From: JAEXNA01 sp041676625
GTDB lineage: Bacteria; Vulcanimicrobiota; Xenobia; Xenobiales; JADMJV01
Length of the DNA stretch: 9,652 bases
Direction of reading: 5' to 3'
Assembly (NCBI GenBank): GCA_041676625.1
Contig: JBAYRN010000170.1
Location: 1-9,652, forward strand
This document shows, piece by piece, positions 1 through 5,867 of the stretch. Position numbers and translations under genes: made by a program. The number at the start of each line of letters is the position of its first letter. The first letter of the stretch is position 1. A model generated the notes under the pieces. That model searched no databases, had not been told where the DNA came from, and saw nothing but the letters and a program-made list of their open reading frames with translations.

Positions 1-201
1 AGATCTCTAATTTTTTTGGGACTTCTCGAGGTTAGTGAAGTGGGATTTTTTGGACACTTCGGCTTTTTTTCGAAAAACGCGATTGTAACTTAAGCTTCAT
101 GGTGCGATTACCGGAGGCGATTTTTTTGAAAAATTTTTTGGGTCGCTTTGGGATAAAGCGAGCATAATGCTGCACTTAACCCCTGTGAAAAGGCATTTTC
201 G
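1..201. other. T-tract-rich non-coding edge
   Basis: No gene is supported here. The stretch has runs of six or seven T at about 11-17, 46-51, 64-70, 121-127 and 134-139, unlike the GC-richer DNA to the right. A 7-bp inverted repeat (143-149 with 155-161, loop GGGAT) lies near the end of the truncated IS66 gene. It is not followed by a T run on either strand, so I do not call it a terminator. Translation beyond the IS66 stop shows no continuation of the transposase in any frame I tried. The DDE part of that gene therefore appears to have been replaced by unrelated DNA. Confidence 0.5.
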
Positions 202-831
202 CTAGTACTTGTCCAGGATCATACCCGCCAGGGCACTGACATCGAAGATGCTGCCGGGGATGATTTCATCAAGCGGTGCGGGGTGGAACTCCTCCAGGCA
301 GCCGTCCATTTTGCGGTAGACGTTCTGATGGATTCGAAGAACGCAGTGTGGCGACTCCAGGCGAAAAATCTTTTCCGTGACCTTGCTCTCAATCAGTTCA
401 AGCTGGTCGGGGGGGATATCTTCTGTGCCCGGAACCGGCAGCACGATATCAACTACGGTGGCCCTGGGGCCGTGTCGGGCCTTGTTCTTCTTGCGCGAAG
501 CAGATTTGGGGCGCTCTTTCTTGTCGTCTTTGGCCGGTTGGTTGGTCGGCGGAGAGTTCTCTGGCAACACCAGGCCGAAGCCCTCTAAGAAAAGCTGGTC
601 CTCGGGAGTCAACGAGGCCCAACCGCGGCGCTCTGAGGTGTGCCCGAGCAAGGCCTTCATAAGCTGCTCGATACGATTGTCCCTTTCGTTAACGGCCTTT
701 TGCAGCTTGGCGATCTCGGCCTCGTGAGCCTTGGCACGGAGTTCGGCGATCTTGAGCTCTGCCTGGACACGCTGCAACGCGAACTCGACGAGCATCTCGT
801 CGATGGGTGTTTTTAAGGAATCCGTGCTCAC
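202..831 (-). pseudogene. IS66-family transposase TnpC, N-terminal remnant
   Basis: This 209-aa reading frame (GTG start) matches the front part of IS66 TnpC only. Residues about 15-75 form a charged leucine-zipper-like coiled coil ending in a GHTSERRG segment, like the FGxKSER segment of IS66 proteins. Then comes a Lys/Ser-rich linker, then a VDIVLPVPGTEDIPP segment and a region corresponding to the zinc-finger-like domain. The tail (PAPLDEIIPGSIFDVSALAGMI) is the usual lead into the DDE domain. The frame stops right after LDKY, where family members continue with the roughly 300-residue catalytic domain. Full TnpC proteins are about 500 aa, so this one cannot transpose. No tnpB lies upstream on this strand. 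Family assignment is confident; the cause of the truncation is not visible. Confidence 0.8.
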
Positions 832-917
832 TGCTCGTCGTTGATCGCGAAAAAAAGAATTCCTTCCCGAAATTTAGGAAAATTCACCTCCGAAACATCG
901 CTTACTTTGGAAAGTGG

Positions 918-1334
918 ATGCAGCGGAATCAATTGCCAGCCTTCCCAGGGTTGCCGGATCGCGTCAGCTCTGACCTGTTGGTCGTGGAGATGGCAAAGTG
1001 GATTCGTGAGGTTACGCTGGGTCTGTTTGCCCTAGGGACAACACAAACTGAAACAGTCTGGCCCGTGTCTCTGGCTAGAAGATTGAACCAGGGTGAATGG
1101 GCCCGCTTCATTCAAATGGAACGAGTCCAATTTTTAGTGCCTGAACCAGACAGTACGAGTACCTATTTCTTGAAGGGCGTCTCCGCCTATGTGGTATTTA
1201 CGGATTCACGCTTTGAGTCGTTTCAACTTCGCTTGAGCAAGGAGGAGCCTCGGCGCTTTGAAGGACAATCAGAAGAAATAACCCTGGAAGAGGTCGGTCC
1301 ACCTTCATCACTACAGTGGAGAGGGGTTGCGTCT
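918..1334 (+). pseudogene. Gene A, 5' part, interrupted by the IS256-like element
   Basis: This is the upstream half of a host gene of unknown function. The frame is open from 807. ATG 918 is a reasonable start, with GGAAAG only 3 bases upstream, but the true start is uncertain because the IS66 remnant abuts this side. As it stands the frame runs into the IS left end and stops at 1371-1373 after 12 foreign residues. Joining base 1334 to base 3911, which removes the element and one target duplication, keeps the frame open for 51 more codons to the TAA at 4064-4066. The restored protein is about 190 aa. The visible part is a soluble protein with no signal peptide, membrane segment or motif I recognise. 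Restored gene A would overlap gene B, so the two formed an operon. Confidence 0.72.
1327..1334. repeat. Target site duplication, left copy (TTGCGTCT)
   Basis: These eight bases directly precede the left inverted repeat and are identical to 3903-3910, directly after the right inverted repeat. An 8-bp duplication is the usual size for IS256-family insertion. It shows that the element inserted as a unit and that both ends are intact. Confidence 0.93.
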
Positions 1335-1364
1335 GAGAGTGTCCCAGGAGTTGTGGAATTTGAA
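1335..1364 (+). repeat. IS left terminal inverted repeat (IRL)
   Basis: These 30 bases are the exact reverse complement of 3873-3902. A looser similarity, with a 2-base offset, may continue about 15 bases inward (GAC...CCAGC on both sides). IRL currently also encodes the foreign tail of the interrupted gene A frame, which stops at 1371-1373. Confidence 0.94.
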
Positions 1365-1383
1365 GTGACGTGACCAGCACCCG

Positions 1384-1399
1384 GTAGGCCTGAGCCTAC
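1384..1399 (+). promoter_or_regulatory. Leader hairpin just inside the left end
   Basis: GTAGGC (1384-1389) and GCCTAC (1394-1399) form a perfect 6-bp stem with the 4-base loop CTGA. The hairpin lies 11 bases upstream of the Shine-Dalgarno sequence of the first IS gene. Some elements, such as IS10 and IS50, use end-proximal RNA structures to block translation of transcripts entering from outside. Whether this short stem does so is inference. Confidence 0.4.
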
Positions 1400-1410
1400 T
1401 GATAAAAACT

Positions 1411-1416
1411 AAGGAG
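1411..1416 (+). promoter_or_regulatory. Strong ribosome binding site for the first IS gene
   Basis: AAGGAG lies 8 bases before ATG 1425. This near-ideal site fixes the start of the 326-aa protein. It also contrasts with the poorly spaced site in front of the transposase gene. Confidence 0.8.
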
Positions 1417-1424
1417 CTGGTCAA

Positions 1425-2405
1425 ATGTCCCAACAAAAAACAATTCTCGCTCAAGCCGAGCAACTCTCGGAGGAAGGACGCCTCCTCTTAGTGCTGGGGC
1501 GCGCTCTCAAGCAAGCTGTGTCAGGAGCAAAAGAACCTCTGGGCTCGTGGGCTCTTAAGGAGTTGACGGCGTTGCGAGGAGCTGCGGAGGCACCGGAGAC
1601 GGCAATATCTCCTCCGAAACAGTCGCCCCGCAAGGGAGCAAGAGCCAGAAACAGCCAAAGTCAGATCGTGGTCGTCTGGATCGCGAGCGAGTCGTATTGT
1701 GGTCAATGGCGGTCGGTGGCCGTAGGGACCGATGCTGGAGGATACAAGCGTTTGCTCTCCTTTCAGGACGGCGCCACGGTGAATCCCACCATTTGTGAAG
1801 CTATCGTGGAAGAGCTCTCTGCTTTGGATTTGCCCGGCGACGGCTCTGTCTTATTCGTGACGGATGGGAGCGTCATCCTGGAAGATGTTATGCGCCTCCA
1901 CTGGGACCGTCTCCCGTTCATCGCTCACTGCCAATCCGTGGTCGCAAAAGCCGTGAAGGCACACCTTCAAGGAGAGAAGCAAGAGCAGATCGCGGAGCGA
2001 CTAAAGGGCGTATGGCAGTTGGGAGGCCCACAGGCTAACTCAGCTTTGAGAACATTGGTGAGCGAGTTGGACAAAGAGTGCCCGGGCGCCGCCGAGCGAT
2101 TGGCAAGAAGCTTGGAAGCCACTCTGGTCGTCGACAGTCTGGGTGTGAAGTCTCCGCTAAAAAAGCACATTGTGACCGCCGGCTGTGCCCGAATGGCGCT
2201 CATGAAAGCTAGAGAATATGGAGGTCACGATCTATCGGAGAGAAAAGCTCAGGTCGCGGCCTGGGTGGAAAAGACCCGGCGAGTACCTGGTTGTCAAGAG
2301 TTGCCCCAACTAGCTGTGAAGCTTTTTCGGCTGGCCACCAAGAATCTAGAAAGAAAGGAAGCTGCGTCCCCAAGCCTGGAAAGCAAGGACGCAGCTCACC
2401 ATTAA
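1425..2405 (+). CDS. Catalytically dead Mutator-transposase paralogue, IS accessory protein
   Basis: This 326-aa protein has no single recognisable motif, but it aligns by eye with the transposase encoded just downstream. Residues 81-169 match transposase residues 189-277 without a gap at a constant offset of 108, with about 17 identities. These include the Asp-Gly of the second catalytic position (D147-G148), C124, C169 and G93/G101/G106/G116. W197 matches W305 at the same offset. Residues 230-257 match 340-369 (LEATL...LG..., IVT). The triad reads A87, D147, R256 instead of D195, D255, E368, and the metal-site-like His 280 is Val 172. The protein should therefore be unable to cut DNA. It has only about 80 residues before the catalytic fold, against about 190 in the active protein, so it may lack the DNA-binding part. 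A role as regulator, inhibitor or heteromeric partner is inference. Confidence 0.78.
   Translation: MSQQKTILAQAEQLSEEGRLLLVLGRALKQAVSGAKEPLGSWALKELTALRGAAEAPETAISPPKQSPRKGARARNSQSQIVVVWIASESYCGQWRSVAVGTDAGGYKRLLSFQDGATVNPTICEAIVEELSALDLPGDGSVLFVTDGSVILEDVMRLHWDRLPFIAHCQSVVAKAVKAHLQGEKQEQIAERLKGVWQLGGPQANSALRTLVSELDKECPGAAERLARSLEATLVVDSLGVKSPLKKHIVTAGCARMALMKAREYGGHDLSERKAQVAAWVEKTRRVPGCQELPQLAVKLFRLATKNLERKEAASPSLESKDAAHH
2360..2396 (+). promoter_or_regulatory. Hairpin overlapping the transposase Shine-Dalgarno region
   Basis: AGCTGCGTCC (2360-2369) and GGACGCAGCT (2387-2396) form a perfect 10-bp stem around a 17-base loop, 9 bases before the transposase GTG. The only Shine-Dalgarno-like sequence nearby, AAGGA (2385-2389), is partly inside the 3' arm. 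Ribosomes finishing the upstream gene would melt the stem. This suggests that transposase translation depends on translation of the accessory gene. The stem is visible; the coupling is inference. Confidence 0.5.
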
Positions 2406-3701
2406 GTGGGAATATTATTACCTTTTCGAGGGCAGAAGCCTTCTCTTAATTGTAAACAACTCTCTCCCGATACTACTGGCTCCGGCCTGAAGTGGGGCGA
2501 GCTTAGGGACCGTCTTCAAGAATCCAGTCTGCAGTCGATAGGAGTAGAGCTAGCCCGACGAGTGCTGCTGGAGGCCATGGAGCAAGAGGCCGATGAAGTT
2601 TGCGGCGGCGATAAGGGACGCCATTTGACTTCGGACCGCCGGGCTTCCCGCCATGGATACACTCCTTGCTCGGTCTCGTTCGGTGCCGCCAGGATGGAAC
2701 TGAAACGTCCGCGGGTCCGAACTAACGGCAAAGAGGTGACTCTCTCAACGTATGTTGCCGCCCAACAAGGCGGCCTTTCTGCGGCCACAGTTCTGGAGAC
2801 TTGTCTTGGTGGAACAAGTCAAAGGCGGTTCCCCCGAACTGCCCAAGGCTTGCAAGAGACGAATAAAGGATTCCGGCAGTTCTCCAAGAGCAACGTCAAC
2901 CGTCGATTCGTCCGTGCTGCCGAGAATGTTAGACGCGAACTTTGTACGAGGCGCCTGGAGGGCCAACGTTTTTTGGCCCTCTACCTCGACGGAGTCGTGG
3001 AGCAAGGCCACCATCTCCTCGCCGTTCTCGGTCTCACTTCGGACGGTAAGAAGCAGATCTTGGGACTGCGCGAGGGCTCCAGTGAGAGCGGAGAGGTCTG
3101 CCGGGAACTGCTCACCGACTTGCTCAGCCGAGGCTTGGATGTCGGCGTCGGCTTTCTGGCGGTCGTCGACGGGGGTAGGGGTCTGGCCGCAGCGCTACGA
3201 GCCGTTTTTGGCACGAGAGTGGTTATCCAGCGCTGTCGTGCCCACAAGATGAGAAACGTACTGGAGAAAGTGCCTGAGTGTGAACGAGAGCATCTCAGGG
3301 GCTATCTTCGAAAGGCCTGGAAAGAAGCTGACGCCAGACAAGCCAAGCGCCTCCTAGAATTGATTGCCCGAAACCTCGAGGCTAGAGGGCGCCGTCGAGC
3401 TGCTCGTAGCTTGAGAGAGGGCCTTTCCGAAACCTTAGCCTGCAATTTCCTCGGGCTACCTTCGGATTCTGACCTCACACGGAGTCTGGTTACCACAAAT
3501 CCCATCGAATCTCTGTTCAGCAAGAGCAACGCCCAGTCCAGAAGAGTTTGTCGGTGGCGCGGGGGTAGAATGCTGCTTCGATGGACGGCGCTCTCCTTAG
3601 CCGAGACCGAGCGCTCTCTCTGCCGCGTTGAAGATGACGTAGGACTCCAAGGGCTTGCCCTCGCTTTGGACCAGAGGGTTATCGAACGTAAAGCTGCCTA
3701 A
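2406..3701 (+). CDS. IS256/Mutator-family DDE transposase
   Basis: This 431-aa transposase cuts and joins DNA at the 30-bp ends of its own element. The catalytic residues are visible: D195 (LYLDG), D255 (VVDGGRG) and E368 (TTNPIES). The family hallmark C277-x2-H280 follows the second Asp, and W305 sits in the helical insertion. Residues about 33-130 correspond to the N-terminal helical, DNA-binding part (LRDRLQ..., then RPRVRTNGKEV). The C-terminus carries the RVCRWRGG segment typical of one IS256 subgroup. Length fits the family (about 400). The first ATG is at residue 58, inside the conserved part, so GTG 2406 is the likely start. It directly abuts the TAA of the upstream gene and is in the same frame. 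Reinitiation or stop readthrough, giving a 757-758-residue fusion, are both possible. Nothing suggests it is inactive. Confidence 0.93.
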   Translation: MGILLPFRGQKPSLNCKQLSPDTTGSGLKWGELRDRLQESSLQSIGVELARRVLLEAMEQEADEVCGGDKGRHLTSDRRASRHGYTPCSVSFGAARMELKRPRVRTNGKEVTLSTYVAAQQGGLSAATVLETCLGGTSQRRFPRTAQGLQETNKGFRQFSKSNVNRRFVRAAENVRRELCTRRLEGQRFLALYLDGVVEQGHHLLAVLGLTSDGKKQILGLREGSSESGEVCRELLTDLLSRGLDVGVGFLAVVDGGRGLAAALRAVFGTRVVIQRCRAHKMRNVLEKVPECEREHLRGYLRKAWKEADARQAKRLLELIARNLEARGRRRAARSLREGLSETLACNFLGLPSDSDLTRSLVTTNPIESLFSKSNAQSRRVCRWRGGRMLLRWTALSLAETERSLCRVEDDVGLQGLALALDQRVIERKAA

Positions 3702-3810
3702 ACCGGGACCAGAACGCCACCGTCGCTCTCGTGGCTAGCTTCGCTATTGCTCGAATGATTCCGAACAGCCACTAAGCGGCTAGGCAAGTCTACGATCCCG
3801 TGCTCTCGAG

Positions 3811-3840
3811 TCCGGCCTGAAAGGGATCCTCATGGCCGGA
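3811..3840. repeat. Subterminal inverted repeat near the IS right end
   Basis: TCCGGCC (3811-3817) pairs exactly with GGCCGGA (3834-3840), and the interior AGGGATCCT adds a smaller palindrome. It lies in the 170-bp untranslated tail between the transposase stop and IRR. It could be a transposase-binding or transcript-ending structure. No T run follows, so an intrinsic terminator is not supported. Confidence 0.35.
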
Positions 3841-3872
3841 GGGTAAGATCACTTAGCTGGCGCTTGTCGACG

Positions 3873-3902
3873 TTCAAATTCCACAACTCCTGGGACACTC
3901 TC
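3873..3902 (-). repeat. IS right terminal inverted repeat (IRR)
   Basis: This is the exact 30-base reverse complement of 1335-1364, ending at the right target duplication. Its full identity to the left end indicates an undecayed element. Confidence 0.94.
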
Positions 3903-3910
3903 TTGCGTCT
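3903..3910. repeat. Target site duplication, right copy (TTGCGTCT)
   Basis: Identical to 1327-1334 on the other side of the element. Removing the element plus one copy restores the gene A frame exactly. Confidence 0.93.
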
Positions 3911-4066
3911 TCACCCTCAATTCTCAATTGCAACCCTCTAGGGAGCTGGATGGTCTCGATCATCGGACCCGCATTTGCCAGGGACGTCGAAGCACTCGGG
4001 TCTGCAATTCAGGATGTAATAGTGCGCTTTCACATCGTAGAACAGGCAGGGGGAGTTTCATGGTAA
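3911..4066 (+). pseudogene. Gene A, 3' part, beyond the IS insertion
   Basis: These 51 codons plus TAA continue gene A in frame after in-silico excision of the element (last codon TCT at 1332-1334, next codon TCA at 3911-3913). The encoded tail reads SPSILNCNPLGSWMVSIIGP and continues to RFHIVEQAGGVSW. It looks like ordinary protein, with mixed alpha/beta hydrophobic patterning. The fragment has no start of its own, so it should not be expressed as a protein now. Its final TGG-TAA overlaps the ATG of gene B by 7 bases, a classic coupled arrangement. I do not recognise the family. Confidence 0.72.
4048..4055 (+). promoter_or_regulatory. Ribosome binding site deciding the gene B start
   Basis: AGGGGGAG lies 4 bases before ATG 4060. 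The frame is open further upstream, to 3928 and beyond, but that stretch encodes the gene A tail in another frame. ATG 4060 is therefore preferred. Confidence 0.65.
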
Positions 4067-4686
4067 TAGAGCCATCGGAGCGTAATGGCAAGGAGAGACC
4101 GACTGAGCCGAAAGGAAAAGAAGGTTCTGAACAAAAGAGTGGGACTGGGAGCGAGGCGAATCACCGATTCTCCGGGTTGGAACGGGTCGCAGAGCGTGAA
4201 TTCCAGCGTATAATGGACAAAGGCTATGCTGAGCCTCGCTGGCATTTCAATGCGGCTCGAGCCTGCTCTTACTCGGTGTCTTCCGCGTCCAGTGTGGTGA
4301 AAAGGGTTGCAAAGGTGCCGAAACTGATCCCCGAGTTTGTCGTGGATCAAGAAGCCCGCGCCCATTTCCAATTCGCCTTAGGTGGCTCGTCGTTTCTTAA
4401 AGTGAGCCGCGGTTCGTCGCGGGAATACTCTATTTCCGGCGGGGCGGACGTGTCCTTGGGCGATGTTCCACACCTTGGGACAAGGTTGGCTAGTATTGCA
4501 TTGAACCCAGGGCTTGAGGTGGTTGGGACCCATGGGAACGTCGACGTCAGCGTATTCGTTGAAGTTTTCAATCTCCGATACAGTTGCCCAGTTGTGCGGA
4601 GGTCAAACTACAGCCCCGATTTCTCTGCCCATCCCCGTGGGGGTGGAGATGTAATGGATGGACGCTCGGACCAGCGGAGCTTTTAA
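4060..4686 (+). CDS. Gene B, hypothetical protein downstream of gene A
   Basis: This 208-aa protein is of unknown function. I chose ATG 4060 for its AGGGGGAG site and its overlap with the restored gene A stop. The first 32 or so residues are a highly charged, low-complexity segment rich in Lys, Glu, Gly and Ser, probably disordered. Residues about 85-175 alternate hydrophobic and polar residues in a beta-rich pattern with many Gly/Ser turns. The C-terminus is again Gly/Asp/Arg-rich. There is no signal peptide, membrane segment or catalytic motif that I can see. Before the IS insertion it was the second gene of an operon with gene A, so the two products probably acted together. Its expression may now depend on reads out of the IS. 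A truncated C-terminus is possible, because IS66-derived DNA starts 24 bases after the stop. Confidence 0.62.
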   Translation: MVIEPSERNGKERPTEPKGKEGSEQKSGTGSEANHRFSGLERVAEREFQRIMDKGYAEPRWHFNAARACSYSVSSASSVVKRVAKVPKLIPEFVVDQEARAHFQFALGGSSFLKVSRGSSREYSISGGADVSLGDVPHLGTRLASIALNPGLEVVGTHGNVDVSVFVEVFNLRYSCPVVRRSNYSPDFSAHPRGGGDVMDGRSDQRSF

Positions 4687-4710
4687 GCGATTTGGGCGGA
4701 GTATCCCCTT

Positions 4711-4997
4711 GTGTTTAGTCCCTCAAGTTCGCCCCCGCTATCGGGTTTCGACTGGCGGTATCGCAAGGATTACTGGAGACTAGGTGCCTTGACGGCTTGT
4801 ATTCGGTGGTCTCCGGCACACTTGGTAAAGACCCAACGAGCGGTGACTTGCTCTCCCTTCTCAATCGTCGGCGCAACTGCCTCAGAGGATTGCTGTGGGA
4901 TCGTACCGGCTTTCTTATCATCGCAAAAAGGCTGGAGCGAGGCCAATTGCATCTTCGCAACGACGCCGAGAAAGTCGTCATAGGCTATCTCGGCTAG
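4711..4997 (+). pseudogene. IS66 family TnpB (Orf2) remnant, frameshifted
   Basis: In frame from about 4785, the sequence reads LDGLYSVVSGTLGKDPTSGD, then LLSLLNRRRNCLRGLLWDRTGFL and IIAKRLERGQ. This matches the conserved core of IS66 TnpB (FDGLxGLV, LGxDPxSGxLFVFxNRRRDxLKxLxWDxxGxxxxxKRLExG). The N-terminal part seems to continue in a different frame from GTG 4711 (FSPSSSPP...). At least one frameshift or small deletion therefore lies around 4755-4790. The C-terminal tail usual in TnpB is missing, since the frame stops at 4997. TnpB is an IS66 accessory protein required for transposition. No tnpC follows, so this is a dead fragment, on the opposite strand from the TnpC remnant at 202-831. 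Confidence 0.75.
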
Positions 4998-5100
4998 GGC
5001 CAACTGGTTCGTTTCAAGAGGACAAGTGGACCCAGGATCCTGAAAAGACGCCTCGCAAGAGGGAGGGGGCCGAGAGGTCTACGGAGGAATGGTGTTAATT
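4998..5100. other. Short gap after the TnpB remnant
   Basis: I see no recognisable gene. The stretch is purine-rich, with GAGGGAGGGGG around 5060-5070 and GGAGGA at 5083-5088. The latter could serve as a ribosome binding site for the small ORF that follows. Confidence 0.3.
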
Positions 5101-5274
5101 ATGAATTTCAGGAACAGGTTTCAGTTTTGTCGGCATTTGAGGATCCCTTTCTTTGTTACGGTTTGCGGACAGGCTCAAACTCTGGGCCAAGAACTCGAAA
5201 GGACTTTGGACGGTTTGGATTTTGCTTATTCCCGTTCGGCGAAAATGTGGCAAAACTATTCTGAGAGGGGTTGA
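5101..5274 (+). CDS. Possible small ORF upstream of the secreted Cys-rich protein
   Basis: This 57-codon frame could start at ATG 5101, with GGAGGA 12 bases upstream, or at GTG 5092. It ends with TGA at 5272-5274, two bases before the ATG of the next gene. The product has a short hydrophobic patch (IPFFVTVCG) and a C-terminal half that reads like normal protein (LERTLDGLDFAYSRSAKMWQ). I recognise no family. The close spacing suggests a leader peptide or a coupled small gene. It could equally be the broken tail of a longer gene destroyed by the IS66 remnant. Confidence 0.28.
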   Translation: MNFRNRFQFCRHLRIPFFVTVCGQAQTLGQELERTLDGLDFAYSRSAKMWQNYSERG

Positions 5275-5276
5275 AG

Positions 5277-5867
5277 ATGAAAAAGCTTCTAAGCTATTTA
5301 GGAGTCCCACTATTACTTATTGCTCTCCTGCTTTGCTCTAATGCTTTAGGTGAAGGGGAAAGTGAAACTACTTTTTTAGAATATGACGAAGCTCTCTTTT
5401 GGACGGAAGAATTCTGTTTCAATATGACGAGAGGAACCCATAGCAGTGACGAAATTTCGTTCATTAATGATCGACCGAAAGATTTCTTCGACAACTACGA
5501 GAAGGCTGAATGCAGATGTGAGTGCAAAGACATTTACAAGAAGTATAGTATAGTGGCGTACTCGATGATCTGCGGCGCGAATAACAGAGAGATGTTGGGT
5601 ATTATCCTTGAGCAATATCAAAGCTTAGATCCAGAAACAAAGGCCAAGTTCAAGGAAACTATGCAGAACGATAAAGAAAACTTGATTGAAGCATACTATA
5701 TAGGACTGAAAGACGCCGAGATAACGCCCACGACTTTAATATACATGGAAGATAGGTTTCTCCCAGAGTTTGGCATCATCATTCCGAGATGTCAGGCTCC
5801 TGCTCAAGAAGATAATCGCTGTAAAGGAACTCCGGAGCGCGGGCGATCTTATTGTATCGAACATTAG
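5277..5867 (+). CDS. Secreted Cys-rich hypothetical protein with a C-terminal CCCH motif
   Basis: This 196-aa protein starts at ATG 5277, with GAGAGGGG 6 bases upstream. A TTG two codons earlier is less likely. Residues 1-25 form a signal peptide: MKK, a hydrophobic core LLLIALLL, then a probable signal peptidase I site after ALG25. C20 has no proper lipobox context. The mature part is acidic, with Cys at 47, 79, 81, 83, 99, 172, 182 and 193. The segment C79-R-C81-E-C83 is notable. The protein ends exactly with C172-x9-C182-x10-C193-x2-H196. This spacing occurs in the small RCxAxTxxGxxCkr...YCxxH motif at the ends of many unrelated proteins, probably a metal site. Residues about 90-112 faintly recall an ankyrin helix pair. 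The gene is more AT-rich than its neighbours, suggesting transfer. Function unknown. Confidence 0.7.
   Translation: MKKLLSYLGVPLLLIALLLCSNALGEGESETTFLEYDEALFWTEEFCFNMTRGTHSSDEISFINDRPKDFFDNYEKAECRCECKDIYKKYSIVAYSMICGANNREMLGIILEQYQSLDPETKAKFKETMQNDKENLIEAYYIGLKDAEITPTTLIYMEDRFLPEFGIIIPRCQAPAQEDNRCKGTPERGRSYCIEH

Larger units (their letters stand above)
1335..3902 (+). mobile_element. Two-gene IS256/Mutator-type insertion sequence, 2568 bp
   Basis: The element is bounded by perfect 30-bp inverted repeats (1335-1364 and 3873-3902) and flanked by the 8-bp direct repeat TTGCGTCT. The ends begin GAGAGTGTCCCAGGAGTTGT, which resembles the GTGTCC...TTGTG pattern of IS256-family ends. It carries two genes in one orientation and one frame: a 326-aa inactive transposase paralogue and a 431-aa DDE transposase. 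Ordinary IS256 elements are about 1.3-1.5 kb with a single transposase, so both the length and the extra gene are unusual. No decay is visible in the ends, the duplication or the transposase triad. The insertion therefore looks recent and possibly still active. It interrupts gene A. Confidence 0.93.

Noticed and set aside
143..161. Hairpin as a terminator of the IS66 remnant
   Set aside because: No T run follows the 7-bp stem on either strand.
807..1373. Reading gene A as a complete 188-aa gene
   Set aside because: Its last 12 codons are the IS left inverted repeat and adjacent IS bases, and its first codons overlap the IS66 remnant. It is the front part of an interrupted gene.
2752..3252. 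166-codon plus-strand frame inside the transposase
   Set aside because: It is an out-of-frame shadow of the transposase catalytic region, with Ser/Arg/Trp-rich composition.
3928..4059. Longer start for gene B
   Set aside because: This part encodes the gene A tail in another frame. The extension is Arg/Cys/Ser-rich, and ATG 4060 has its own ribosome binding site.
5376..5621. Minus-strand ORF opposite the secreted protein
   Set aside because: The plus strand has a signal peptide, good ribosome site and Cys motif; the minus frame has none of these.
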